Positions 33,207 through 43,682 of a stretch of 64,000 nucleotides of DNA are shown one piece after another. The stretch covers positions 186,001 through 250,000 of the forward strand of contig JAGEMR010000015.1 in assembly GCA_021030915.1 (NCBI GenBank). The letters run 5' to 3'. The stretch is from Astrothelium macrocarpum (Eukaryota; Ascomycota; Dothideomycetes; Trypetheliales; Trypetheliaceae). The position numbers and the translations under genes are program-made. The notes under the pieces were generated by a model. That model made no database searches. It was not told the DNA's origin and saw nothing but the letters and a program-made list of their open reading frames with translations. How positions within the stretch are numbered: the stretch's first letter is position 1; each line of letters begins with the position of its first letter.

Positions 33207-36200
33207 TTGCAGCTTTTAGGTAGGAGATGTGCGCGGCGGAAGGTCGAACACGCTCGGGGCGTCAGCAAGCAAAATAAGATGGCGATGAGTGCGCAGATGG
33301 CCTGGCCGCAAGAATGGGTGGCCAAAGTGAGGATTCGCTCCAAGCTCTGGTTATGCACGTTGGTGTTTCTCACGCCAGGGCACACAGCTAGCTAGTCACG
33401 GCGCCGCAATGAATGCCTGAGCAGCGAAAGTGCTGAAGTGCTGAAGTGCTGAAGCCGGCGCCGACCGTTGCGCCAGGACTCGGTGACTCGCTCGTCACCA
33501 GCGGCCATCCATCGCGCACGAGGAGTTTGCAGCGCTTCTAATAGAGAGACAGCCAGAGGGGAGGGATGGGCGCCCCCACAAGCAGCAGCGCACTGGGCGG
33601 CGGGAGGCCTGGGTCACAGGAGGCTGCAGTTGCCCGTCGAGATAGAGTGCAGCGCGGCCGATCAGCCACTCCTCCCTGCGCGCAGTGTTGGCCCATGTGC
33701 TCGATGCTGGCGGAGGCATGCGAACTGAACGACTCCGTCGGCGCGAAAAGCTTTTGCGCCGGGCTTGCCACAGTCTGGATGCCACCGCTCGTGACGGCCG
33801 GCCAGGCACGCGACCAATGCCCGTCGCAAGACACAGGTGAGCCTCCCGGTTGGCTCGCTGCCTCGTCAGAGGCTTTACACAGTTTTCTCACGCTATGGAC
33901 CGGCACCGTGGCCGAATCACTGCGACCAGCAGAGTGCTCACTGCAGCGGGACGATGGGAGGATTCCTTCGACCCTGTCTTCGATGCCTTCTCGAAGCCTG
34001 CACCAGGGAGCCACTGGGACGCACACGAGCCAAACAACTCGTCCGTTCGCGACGTTGAAGGACGCTAGAAGGTTGCCCTAAGCGGCCCCTGCAGTCCCCG
34101 ACGCTGCGCAGGATTCGCCTGGCGTGCACCAACTACTCCCTGCCGGGGTAGGCCCGCCGCCCTCAGAGCAGCGAGTGCTCCTGCTCTGGCTCATGGATGG
34201 CCATGGCCGCCAGAGGGGATGTGGTGTCGTCGCGGCAGAGCGGCAACGCTGAGGCTGAAGTAGGCGAAACGCGAGAGCAGACGTGGGCTGCATTGCGATG
34301 GCTCTTGTATCACGCAAACCAGCGAGAGCTCCAGCGTGCAGCGTCCGGGCTCCCGAGCCACTGGCACCACCAACATTGGCGGCTCCAAATGTTTCACGCG
34401 CATCAGAAGTGTTTCGCGACCGCCCGCGAACCGTGGTTGGGCTCGTGCCGTGACCGTCGACCTTCTGTGGTGACGATGGCGATCTGCCACCACCGCTATC
34501 AGCATCCACCTTATGCTATATGCCACCTTGCTCGATGTGGACTCGCCATCTCGTACAAGACGTGATGGAGCCATCAGCATCAAACCCAGGCTTCCATGCC
34601 GAGATACATGCGCTGACGTGATCTACCCAAGGTCCGTGCCGCAAGCTCCCGCCGCCTACGCTTCGAGTCGAGTTCATCAATGTCACCGTGGTAGCTGATG
34701 GTTGCGAAAAAGCAATCTGCTGCGGGCAATGCAGCCGCCACAATCGCCGCTTGTGCCTTTGACGCTGCTGACGGCCAGGCTCGAGCCGTTTTGGGGACGG
34801 CTAGCTCGTCAGGCCCACGTCCGCTGCATACCGTTGTCGGTGGCGGTTGGTCAGCCCTGAAAAGGATTTTGTTCAATGTGCCTCACTGCACATTGCGTCA
34901 CACAGGGAATCAATCCTCCCGTCGCCATCAGTTGGAACAAAGTCAGACAAGCAAAGGGTGCCGGCACTGCTCCGTCCTCTTCAAAGCTCCAAGGCTGCGC
35001 AGAATCAAAGACGTTCCAGGCACCCACTGTCGAAAGTAGGCACTAAGCTTCCTTGAAATCACTGTCATGCCTACCTTTCCCCATTCTTCTACCTCCGAAC
35101 CCAATCCAATATTGTGGACATGAGACTAAATCTCCGATGGTTAAGCGAAGATCTGACGCTTCATGTCACTGCCGGCGCCGTCAGCCCGCTCCCCTTCTAT
35201 TAGCCAGTCTACCGCGGCACCGGGAACCTGGAGTAAGGAACAAACACTAATAGCAATTGAGTCTTAGATACCGGTGTTAGCAGCGTAGTAATCTGCTATA
35301 CCAGCCTCGTCTCAAGCCACTCCTGAAGATCGTTTGGGGACTTCTACTTGAGGTTACCAGATCACCAACGCCAGTCGAGCTTGTAGTTCACAAAGTGTCA
35401 ATCGCATGAACATGCTCCTTTCTAGTCCTGATATCAGACCCGCACATGTGATGCCATTGTCACACGTCACCTTTGTTTTCTCTGCAACGGTGGATCGGTC
35501 CAGGGCGGGTCTTCCAACATTCCAAGAGCCTTTGGCACATCGAGACTCCGTCATCAAATTTCGCTGCCAGCAAGGCTGAGCCGACGACGAGCCGAGGAGC
35601 TAGAATTTCTAGAAGACGAAAATTGCAATGCAGGATCTAGCACGAACATGGTCAGAGCGTTTGATCACTTTTCCCTGTAGATGCACGCACAGAGCATCCG
35701 AAGGATTCGAGCGGGTGTTTTGAACTTCCCCACAAGCTCCCAATCTGCCATGCCCTACGCCCTACTTATCGCCAGGGGTTACCGGTTGCTATACTGGCTC
35801 TATTGGTTAGGGATTACGTTATTCGCTGGACGCAAAGGCGAAATTGGGCGAGCAGAATTTGCACCACAAAGCGACTGGTAAGTGTATCGGCGGCTTTTTA
35901 ATTTCCTTTGCCAAACGACTACGGAGTGGCAATTATTGTACACATTAGCAAAACAAAGACGAGGCCTGCTAGGAGTATTTAGGAAAATGCAAATCACGAA
36001 CCCATGTTGACAGCCATCGACGATGAGCAAGTGGTGCGTAGTTTGGATCATCATGGAAACACCGCAGAAGCATCTGACGCATCTCTAAATGCGGAATGCG
36101 AACTCGATATGGCAAAGTAGAACGTGCTGCCCACGACAACGCCCCTTACGAAGCCCCTTGCATTTCCCAAACGTGATAAGGACAAAGTGCATGTAACATT

Positions 36201-36480
36201 GTACGTGATGAAGCTACGTACTATGGACCCACAACGCATACCCGACAATGGCAGGCCCAGGCGCCCCCAAAATGAACTCCTCAAATGCCATGCTTGCTGA
36301 AAGCCGTAATCCTGTACCCACATATCCTCCCGCTGGTCCCAAAACCACGCAGTAAGCTAGCACAATCAGAAAACCAGACTCAGACATGCTCATCACAGAT
36401 ATCGCCATTATCACATGATTGGTGAACCGAACGTGGCCTAGAGAACCCCGCCCTAAAGAAAGGAAAAAAAAAAGTAAAAA
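33207..36480. other. 3.3-kb gene-free region with a GC-rich core
   Basis: The largest gap in the window, upstream of the transcription factor and downstream of the DUF726 gene. From about 33.4 to 34.8 kb it is GC-rich, so long frames open on both strands at once (for example 33566-34081 plus against 33538-34026 minus); none has a domain, splice pattern or protein-like composition. A short tandem repeat sits at 33430-33453. Near 36214-36416 (minus) a 64-residue hydrophobic frame exists but lacks support. It may be a long upstream regulatory region or 5' leader of the regulator. Confidence 0.45.
33430..33453. repeat. Three tandem copies of GTGCTGAA
   Basis: The 8-bp unit GTGCTGAA is repeated three times in a row, about 225 bp upstream of the transcription factor start, at the edge of the GC-rich core. 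Confidence 0.5.
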
Positions 36481-39400
36481 TTATTCAAACGTTATCTCCA
36501 TGCCCCCACCCCCTTGATACTCTGTCTCCTCATCGGCCCACGCATTATGCAGCGGATCGAGTCCGATACGCGCCCCAGGTCTCGGTGTTTGAACAGCGGT
36601 AGCAGCGCTACCAATCTGCGCATCTCCTACGGAACTCGCCTGACCCTGTCCTCCCAATCCGTTCACTCGTGCAGACGGCTCCTCAAAGCTCATGGTGATG
36701 CGGTCGTCGCCGTTGGCATGTGGGCCATGGTCGAAGCCGCCATGGTTGCCGTACGCAGGTGGCGGAGCTTCAGTCATCGTGTGCGCATGCGCGAGGGCAT
36801 ATCCCCCGTTCACGTCGTTCGACGGACGTGGGGAAGCGCGCGACGATGAACGGGAAGCTCGTGAGGACCGAGGAGCATCGTAGCTCTTCGTCTGGCGGAG
36901 GGCTGGAGGTTGGGGAGAGGCCGGTTTCGAAATCACACCGTTCCATGTCGCAGCGGAGGTGGGAGCGGATGGCGGAGAGCAGACGTCGAGTTTCATTGGA
37001 GGTAAGGTGGATTCGAGCTGTTTGATCTGGATACCCTGCGAGGCAAGGCCGGCGGCTTCGCGGCGGATGGCATCGACGTCGAAGAGGACGCGCTCGTCTT
37101 TGATGCCTGGGGCGGCGGTGGGTTCGTTGACGATGGTAGAGTCGACTTCCCCGTCGGGGTTACTCTTCATGCGTTCGTCGTACATTTCCCAGTCCTTCTT
37201 CTCCACTGCCTTTTTCTTCGGCCCCCACAGACTGCCGAACCCAAATCGCGTCTTCTTCTTGGCTCCATCCTTCCCGTCCCCCTCCTGTAATTCTTTCCTT
37301 GCTTCTTCGATCTCGTTGATGAGCTCACGCTGTCGCTTCTCGTGATTCTCTGGGTCGGGGTCTTCAATTTCTGTGAACTCGTCGGATTCGACTAGCCAGC
37401 CGACTTCCCGAAGTAGACGGGGCATGTTTGGTCGGTATGCCATGTGACCGGGAACAAATTCAGTGACGTCAAAGTTTTCAATACCAGAGAGTTCGACAGG
37501 AGCGAGGCCGGCAACACGCCCGATGCCGCCAGCAGTGGCACGGAAGAGGTAGCCTATGACATGGAATTAGTCAACAATCTTGTTGTAATGAGTCTTCGAT
37601 TTTCCAGACCCAATGCAAATGCACATTGTTGGGCTGCTAGGTGACGACCGGAAGTAGATTTGATAAATCAAAATATAACGTACCGAGAATCCAATCATTA
37701 GTGGCATACCCATTCACCCATCTCCCGCTCACTACCGTCCTGGCCTTCAAAAACTCATCCTTATTTGCCACAAGCGGACTTCCAAACATGTATACATTCT
37801 GCACCAATCCATGAGCACCTTTTCTCGCCAGCTCCTTCAGACAGCTGAAGATCAACCGACTTCCCAGACTGAAGCCCACCAGCGTGATAGGCCGTGCACC
37901 AAGATTGCGATCGATGAGCGAGTCTGCAAAAATAAGCCCCGCCTGCTCCGCACGAGCGAGGGAGACATTCCAAGGGTTGTCGATAAGATAAGAGAGTTTA
38001 GTGAGAACGATAGGAAGCTGCAAGCCCGCCATGAGAGTAATGAGAATGGTGGAGCCGAGGATTTGCTGTAGCCCTTGGGTCAATGCTTCCGTGGCGAGAA
38101 TGTTGATTGTTTCTCCCATCGACGATAGCATCTCAGGCTCCCACAACACGGAATAGATGTCGCCCATGATCGGATCGACGGTGGAGAAGGGTAACCGGAC
38201 GTCGTCGACCTTACCAGTCATCCATCCAGCAACCGTGACTATGAGGTTAACGCGCTTATTATTATGCAATGGCCGATATTCAAACGTCTTAACTGCCCCC
38301 GTACGCCTGTTTGCTGCGCGGACACCGATCGTACCTCCTGTCACGACACCAGTAGTGGTGACAATGGCAGCACCGCCAGCACCTGCAAGGAAGCTGCCTG
38401 TGCCTGCGACGCCGATGGTGGTGAATCCCGCCGCCAGACCCGCGCCAATGACAGGGGCGAGCAGGCCGGCGGAGAGACCAATGACAAGACCGCCGCCAAC
38501 AGTGGCGAGACCCATCATAACCAGTCGTCGATTTCGGGCGAGCTTTCGGCGATTTTCCATATGCTCTTCTTCGTTCCAGTTCTCCTTATCGGCAGCCTCC
38601 TGCATTTCAAGAGCGTCAGTGACGCGCTTCTCGAAGCGGCAGATTTCGAGCCACTCGACAGACAGAAACTTGCCCACTTTCTCGAGCAAAGTTCGAGAGC
38701 GGGCATCATAGATGGAATCGGAGATGAGCACTAAGAACAGGTCACAGAGAACCGTCCACCGAAGATCGATATCCAGATTCTTCGTATTAGGTAAATGCGA
38801 GGGTGTTGTAACTTCAGGGACATCATTGAGTTGATGTTCTTGGTATGGTGGCGGTGATTCAGGATCAGACGGAATTCGAGGGGAACGCTGGTCGGACCAG
38901 TGGGTTTGGAAGCTTCGGGGTGAACCGATGTCTTTGAAATTAGGAGAGAGTTGGGAAGAAATAGAAGCTTGTTGCGAATGCGAAGTGGGAGGGCCGCTGA
39001 TACTACCCCTTCCAGAAACGCTGCTGGTGCCAGAGGCATGTTCATCGGCGACTGGGTTTTTCACACGGGCGTTCTGCATGAGAGCAGGAGTCAAATCGGA
39101 AGGTTCTACACCATGCGAAGCAAGTTGCTCGATCATGATTTGCTCTAAACATATATTATCAGCGCATCCACCCAAATACGTGGATTTCCAGGCCAATAAT
39201 TGAGAGCAGATCAAATCGGTAATGTAGATGAAACGCACCTGCCTGATTTATATCCATGTGTTGATACAACCTCAACATCATCTTTTGACTCCACATCTGC
39301 ATTGTCTCCACGCCCAACTCCAAAGTTTTCTTGGCGCCCCTTGTTTTCTCCAAAGACTCCAATTCCTTGGTCATTTTGTCCATGGCAACTTTTGCAACCC

Positions 39401-40388
39401 CAACATATGCAATGCGCTGTCCCTCAGTGAGAAGATCCTTGGTGGCCTGCATCTGCGCCAGTGGATCTCTGACATCATCGTCCTCGTCAATTACCGTAGT
39501 GGTAGGGTCTTTGAAGAGGTACGCTGTGTTGTCGTCCATGGATGTCGCAGATTGTGCATCTTCGTCAATTTGCACCTTCGTATAACCCTTTCCAGCTCCT
39601 CCCAGTGCTCCGTACATAGCAGCCTCCTCATCGTCCGATTCTGCTTCGCGTGCTATAAGATGGCCGTCGTCATTATAAATGTCGTAGGGAGCGAGAGCGG
39701 GCATATCCTGCCACTCATCGCTCTTCGGACTGGCCATGTCAGGACGAGCATCGGAAGGGGCGGCAAGCTGTTGATGGGAGAACTCGGAAATTTTTCCATC
39801 ATTTTTGCGCAAGCCAGTTGAACTTGGAGTTCTGTTGTATCCATAGTCGCGTTTTGTGGCGCGTGCGTTCCTGTTGGTGGCAGGGCGCGGCGTGTCAGCA
39901 ATATCATGCAGGACAACTTTTTCCTCTTGCGCAGTAACAGCTTCTACAGCCAGCTCGGATGGATTACTATGATTAGAAGTTTCATCTTCGGTCTTGTCTT
40001 CATCCTGATTTTTTATTTCATTGAATTGACACTCTGACTCGTTCACCGCTTCAGGGGTGTCATGAGAATGTTCTTCCGAAGCTGACAACTTTCGAAAGCC
40101 ATTACTATCCTTCACGAGATCCTCCGCATCTTTAGAAGTGGTCTCCTTCGAGTCTGACGAATGTGGAGTGTCTTCCCCGCCATCTTCATCAAATGACCGC
40201 GGTCTAGGCTTTTTAACCGGGAGGCCAAACTCATCCTTCTCCAGCTCTTGCTGAGCCTCGTTGTCTGAATGAGGTATGGCGTCTATTGCAGAACCTTGAT
40301 TCCCTGGAATTTCATTGGTACCGCTGTCACTTGTCTTCTCTTCGAGGGGTTCTTTTTGGTCGGGGGCCAGCTCCCCATTCTCAGGCAT
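36481..40388 (-). CDS. DUF726 alpha/beta-hydrolase membrane protein (TMCO4/Mil1-like)
   Basis: Exons are 39239-40388, 37684-39144 and 36481-37553, with introns of 94 and 130 nt. Splicing yields NQAGEQIMIEQLASHG and ILGYLFRATAGGIGRVAGLAP, the latter a DUF726 signature. The product is 1,227 aa. Residues 1-280 are acidic and disordered. A Gly/Ala-rich hydrophobic region at about 590-657 probably makes a membrane hairpin. The lipase-type elbow GFSLG puts the candidate nucleophile at S809. The DUF726 end is FVPGHMAYRPNMPRLLREVGW. The ~200-residue tail is Pro/Ser-rich. Two PPxY motifs occur: PPPY at 481-484, and PPAY in the tail (EAPPPAYGN). Yeast Mil1 of this family works with the AP-1 clathrin adaptor; enzymatic activity here is inference. 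Confidence 0.9.
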
Positions 40389-40438
40389 TATTAGAGCGGC
40401 ATGGAGGAACGGTTGGCTTGGGGGCGTTGAGTGTAGTT

Positions 40439-40459
40439 GGACGTTGGACGTTAGACGTT
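40439..40459. repeat. Three tandem ACGTT heptamers in a bidirectional promoter
   Basis: GGACGTT (40439-40445), GGACGTT (40446-40452) and AGACGTT (40453-40459) run head to tail, 51 bp upstream of the DUF726 gene ATG and inside the 300-bp region shared with UTP23. They could be clustered regulator sites or a small slippage repeat. Confidence 0.4.
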
Positions 40460-40689
40460 GTAGAAGTCACGAAGTGTTGGTAACAGCATTCCTAGGTAGC
40501 TGGGGTCTAAAAGCAACAAAGTCATGAGCACATCAGAGAGAGATTCGCAGCCGCAATAAGCTCAGGTCGGGGTCCAAACCGTTCCAGGCCCCACCTTCGA
40601 AAAGAAAAGTTTCACTGCCCTTCCCCATGAAACTTCTCTCTCTCCAGTCCAGTCAAAACACTACTAACCGTAGCTGCACCCCTGCTAAG

Positions 40690-41679
40690 ATGCGTGGCAA
40701 GCGCTCCAAGCAGTATCGCAAGTTGATGCAGCAGTATGGCATCCACTTTGGGTTTCGGGAACCATACCAAATCCTCTGTACGTCTCTTCAATCACCATCA
40801 TAGAATTTAATTTTTTATTGCCTCATAAGGTGCACCTATCTGTTCTTGTACTGCTTCGTACCATGAACACTAACCAGCCTCTCCACAGTGGACGCGCAAA
40901 TCCTCGTCGATGCCCACCACTTCACTATGGACCTCCCGCATCTGCTCCGCACTGCCCTCCACGGCGCTATCAAACTCATGATCACCCATTGCACACTTCT
41001 CCAAATCCGCTCGCTCCCCTCCGATGTTTCCAAACCTCTTCTGAATTTCACTCGCGCTCATTGTGAGCTCCGCCGCTGCGGCCACTCCGAGGAACCCCTC
41101 CCAACCCTTGCCTGCTTCCTCGACTGCATGGATCCGAAGCACGCGTCGCGTGCTGATGGTGATTCAGGCATAAACAAACATAGATATATAGTAGCAACGC
41201 AAGATGGCGAGGCGAGGCGGAAGCTAAGGGAAGTTCCGGGTACGCCACTGCTTTATGTGAAGAGGAGTGTTTTGGTGATGGAGCCAATGGCGCCGAGAAG
41301 CATGGAGGTGCAGGAAAGGGAGGAGAGAGGGAAATTTAGGGCGGGACTGAAGGCAGGGAGGGGGTTGAAGAGGAAGAGGGAGGACGCTGAGGAGAATGAG
41401 GAGAAAGGGAAGGAAGGTGCTGGTATTGGAGTGGAGAATGGAGAACAAGTCGTGAAGAAAAAGAAGAAAGGTCCGAAGGGCCCAAATCCGCTTAGTGTGC
41501 TGAAGCCAAAGAAGAGGCTGGGAGAAAATGGTCAGACGGGGAGATCTGGAGGAAACAACACTGACGATTTGGTGGCAGAAACTGGGGAACAGTCAAAGAA
41601 AAAAAGAAAGCGGAAGCACAAGTCCAAAAATGCAGCCGAGCTTGAAACAAGAGCTGCGGAGATGTATGGTGAGGCGTGA
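40690..41679 (+). CDS. UTP23: rRNA-processing protein Utp23
   Basis: PIN-fold ribosome biogenesis factor of the small-subunit processome, nucleolar, linked to snR30 release. Exons are 40690-40777 and 40889-41679 with a 111-nt intron; splicing joins GFREPYQILLDAQILVDAHHF, the conserved start of the Fcf1/Utp23 PIN domain. The product is 292 aa. A CCHC-type zinc pattern (RRCGH then CFLDC) follows the helix LPSDVSKPLLNFTRAHCE. The domain ends with YIVATQD, the PLLYVKR block and MEPMAPRSMEVQ. The last ~110 residues are Lys/Glu-rich (KKKKKGPKGPNPLSVLKPKKR is split by the length rule here: KKKKGPKGPNPLSVLKPKK), typical of the family. The coding strand there is almost pure purine for long runs. It is convergent with PPE1. 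Confidence 0.95.
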
Positions 41680-41920
41680 AGGTGCAAAAGGCCTTATTCT
41701 GCTTGCTTAAACAGCCATGTCGGCTTCGCTCAGATACCCCAATTGCAATACTATGGTTCCAAGAGTTTTTCATGCGAACTTGTTTCCTTTAATACTATGT
41801 ATGTCCAGCTTGCATCCTTCCACCTTTTTTAAGGTATCCCATATTGTATCATCTCACGTATTGTCGTCTGATCCTTGCAGACGGTATGTCATCCGATCTC
41901 CCCCTCGTCCTACCTACCCA

Positions 41921-43069
41921 TCACACCTTCTTACCCTGCGCAATCAGGTCGCTCACCTTCGGCGGCAGGACTAATGCGCCACGGTCATTCCGCTTCCAAA
42001 ACTCCGCCACTAGCTCCGCCATCCGCTCCGGTGCATCCTCTTGCACAAAATGCCCGGCCTCTGGCACGACCTGTAGCTGAAATTTCCCCTGCATCTGCCC
42101 AATCATCAGTTCCCGGTCCAACCGATCCGTCCCCGCCAGCACCAGCATCTTTGCACCCCTTGCACTCAGAAATTTGGCGCTCATTCCCTCAAACCACCCC
42201 TCCCAGAAGGGTTGCGTGCTCGCCAAATCAGTCGCCCAGACCCACCTTCCCCTATCGCTACTCGGCCGCAGCAGCGACGGCACCGACGCCGCGGCAGCTT
42301 CGCGATTACGTAGGTTCCGCGTGCGCAAGTGCCACTCCACCGCCGCATCCGGAGACGTGAATGATTGGGGCCGGGAGGACAGAATCGTCTGCATGTATTT
42401 GAGGGCCTCAATAGCCGATCCCTCGACAACATCAACCACCACGTAGCCAAGCAGGCTGTTTCCCAAGACGCCACTCCGTGCAAGCTCAACCACCACTGCG
42501 CCGCCAAGGCTGTGGCCGACAAGCACGAGACTGGGCAGTGTCGACCAGCCAAGCCGCTCCCGCGTGAGCGTGATCATACGTGCGAGATCGTCACTCAGCG
42601 CTGCGATGCCAAAGTCCTGGACGAGTTCGCCCGAGGGACGGCGGATGGCGGAGCCGTGCTGGCGGGCTTCGACGCTGAGAATTCCCGCGTCAGGGAGGAG
42701 GGCGCAGAGGGCTTGGGCGAAGAGGGCGAACGACATGCCTGAGGCGCCGGCGCCATGGTGGCAGACGAAGAGAGGGGCTTTGGGGTTGGCCGGTGGAGTT
42801 AGGTAGACGTGGTATTTGGCTTCATCGCCGGAGGGGAATGTGTAAGGTAGGAAGAGCTCTTGGCTGAAGTGGCGGGACCATTGTACCGGTGGGGCGGCGA
42901 CGAGGTGTTGGCTGGGGGAAGGGAGGACAGTGCCGGTGGAGGAGAGGGAGGATTCGGACGAGTAGTCTTCTTCGCGGTCGTCAGAGTTGGCGGAGGATAG
43001 AGGGAGGGGAGGGGTCTTGGGCAGGTCTTGGAGCTTCTGGGCGGCAAATGAGCGGGCCAGGTCGCTCAT
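41921..43069 (-). CDS. PPE1: Protein phosphatase 2A methylesterase 1
   Basis: Serine hydrolase that removes the methyl ester from the C-terminal Leu of the PP2A catalytic subunit, controlling holoenzyme assembly. It has a single exon and 382 aa, normal for fungal Ppe1. The oxyanion motif HHGAGASG lies at 104-111, the nucleophile elbow GHSLGG puts S187 as catalytic Ser, D213 (VVDVVEG) fits the Asp and H340 (EAGHFVQED) the His, so the triad is complete. MQGKFQLQV near 326-334 is strongly diagnostic of the family. The N-terminal ~60 residues are Ser-rich and disordered. The gene is GC-rich compared with its neighbours and diverges from the DUF2417 gene. Confidence 0.95.
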   Translation of the reverse strand: MSDLARSFAAQKLQDLPKTPPLPLSSANSDDREEDYSSESSLSSTGTVLPSPSQHLVAAPPVQWSRHFSQELFLPYTFPSGDEAKYHVYLTPPANPKAPLFVCHHGAGASGMSFALFAQALCALLPDAGILSVEARQHGSAIRRPSGELVQDFGIAALSDDLARMITLTRERLGWSTLPSLVLVGHSLGGAVVVELARSGVLGNSLLGYVVVDVVEGSAIEALKYMQTILSSRPQSFTSPDAAVEWHLRTRNLRNREAAAASVPSLLRPSSDRGRWVWATDLASTQPFWEGWFEGMSAKFLSARGAKMLVLAGTDRLDRELMIGQMQGKFQLQVVPEAGHFVQEDAPERMAELVAEFWKRNDRGALVLPPKVSDLIAQGKKV

Positions 43070-43682
43070 GGTGGTGAGAAAAAGGCGGACCTCGTGATGG
43101 ACGGTGAAACTTGGTTGTGCTAGACCGGAAACAGACGAGCTTGAAGTGGGGGGCCGGCTTTCATCTCTTCATTGGATGTAACGACAGACGGCGCGGAATG
43201 ACTAGGTCTCCTGTACACAAACTTAGATTGAGATAATTCAATTCGTGACGAGTCCGTAAACTTGGCTACCGGGCTAATGCCAGCCAAGCCAGAAGAGACC
43301 AGAGCGACCAGAGTGACTTGAAAGGCCAACGCAGATGGGAACAGAAAGAGAGACAAAGGGAAGCTCAACCCTAATCCAGACAGCAAAGCAGATTGCTCAA
43401 TCTCAAACGCGGATCGCTATTTACATGATCGACTTTGGGATCATGTGTGCAATGTCTGCAATTGGGCCCGTCTCGACCGTGTTTCAATGACGTTAGTTGG
43501 CGCCAAATGCCACATTTGCTGATCTTTATCCCGCCTTTGGCGGGGCTTTTGCTTTTAGAGCTTCCAGCTTGATGCTGCCTGCCGATTGCCACTGACTTTC
43601 TTATCTCTGGCTTCAAGTCCCAGGATCGAGGTCCCTTCATCTTTCAGCAGCTTTTATCCGCTGCTGAGGAGTGCTGCCCATC
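43070..43682. promoter_or_regulatory. Bidirectional promoter of PPE1 and the DUF2417 gene, with two palindromes
   Basis: A 613-bp divergent region. It contains the perfect 10-bp palindrome TTGGCGCCAA (43497-43506) and the dyad CCCGCC/GGCGGG (43530-43535 and 43539-43544, loop TTT). Both lie within 190 bp of the DUF2417 ATG. No gene is seen in the gap. Confidence 0.4.

Noticed and set aside
33495..34583. Several 100-170 aa frames in the GC-rich island
   Set aside because: Frames are open on both strands at once because of GC richness; sequences are low in conserved features and rich in Ser, Arg and Gly. No single strand wins.
36214..36416. 64-residue hydrophobic frame on the minus strand (starts MAISVMSMSESG)
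   Set aside because: It could be a tiny membrane protein, but there is no homology I recognise, no promoter signal and another frame overlaps it.
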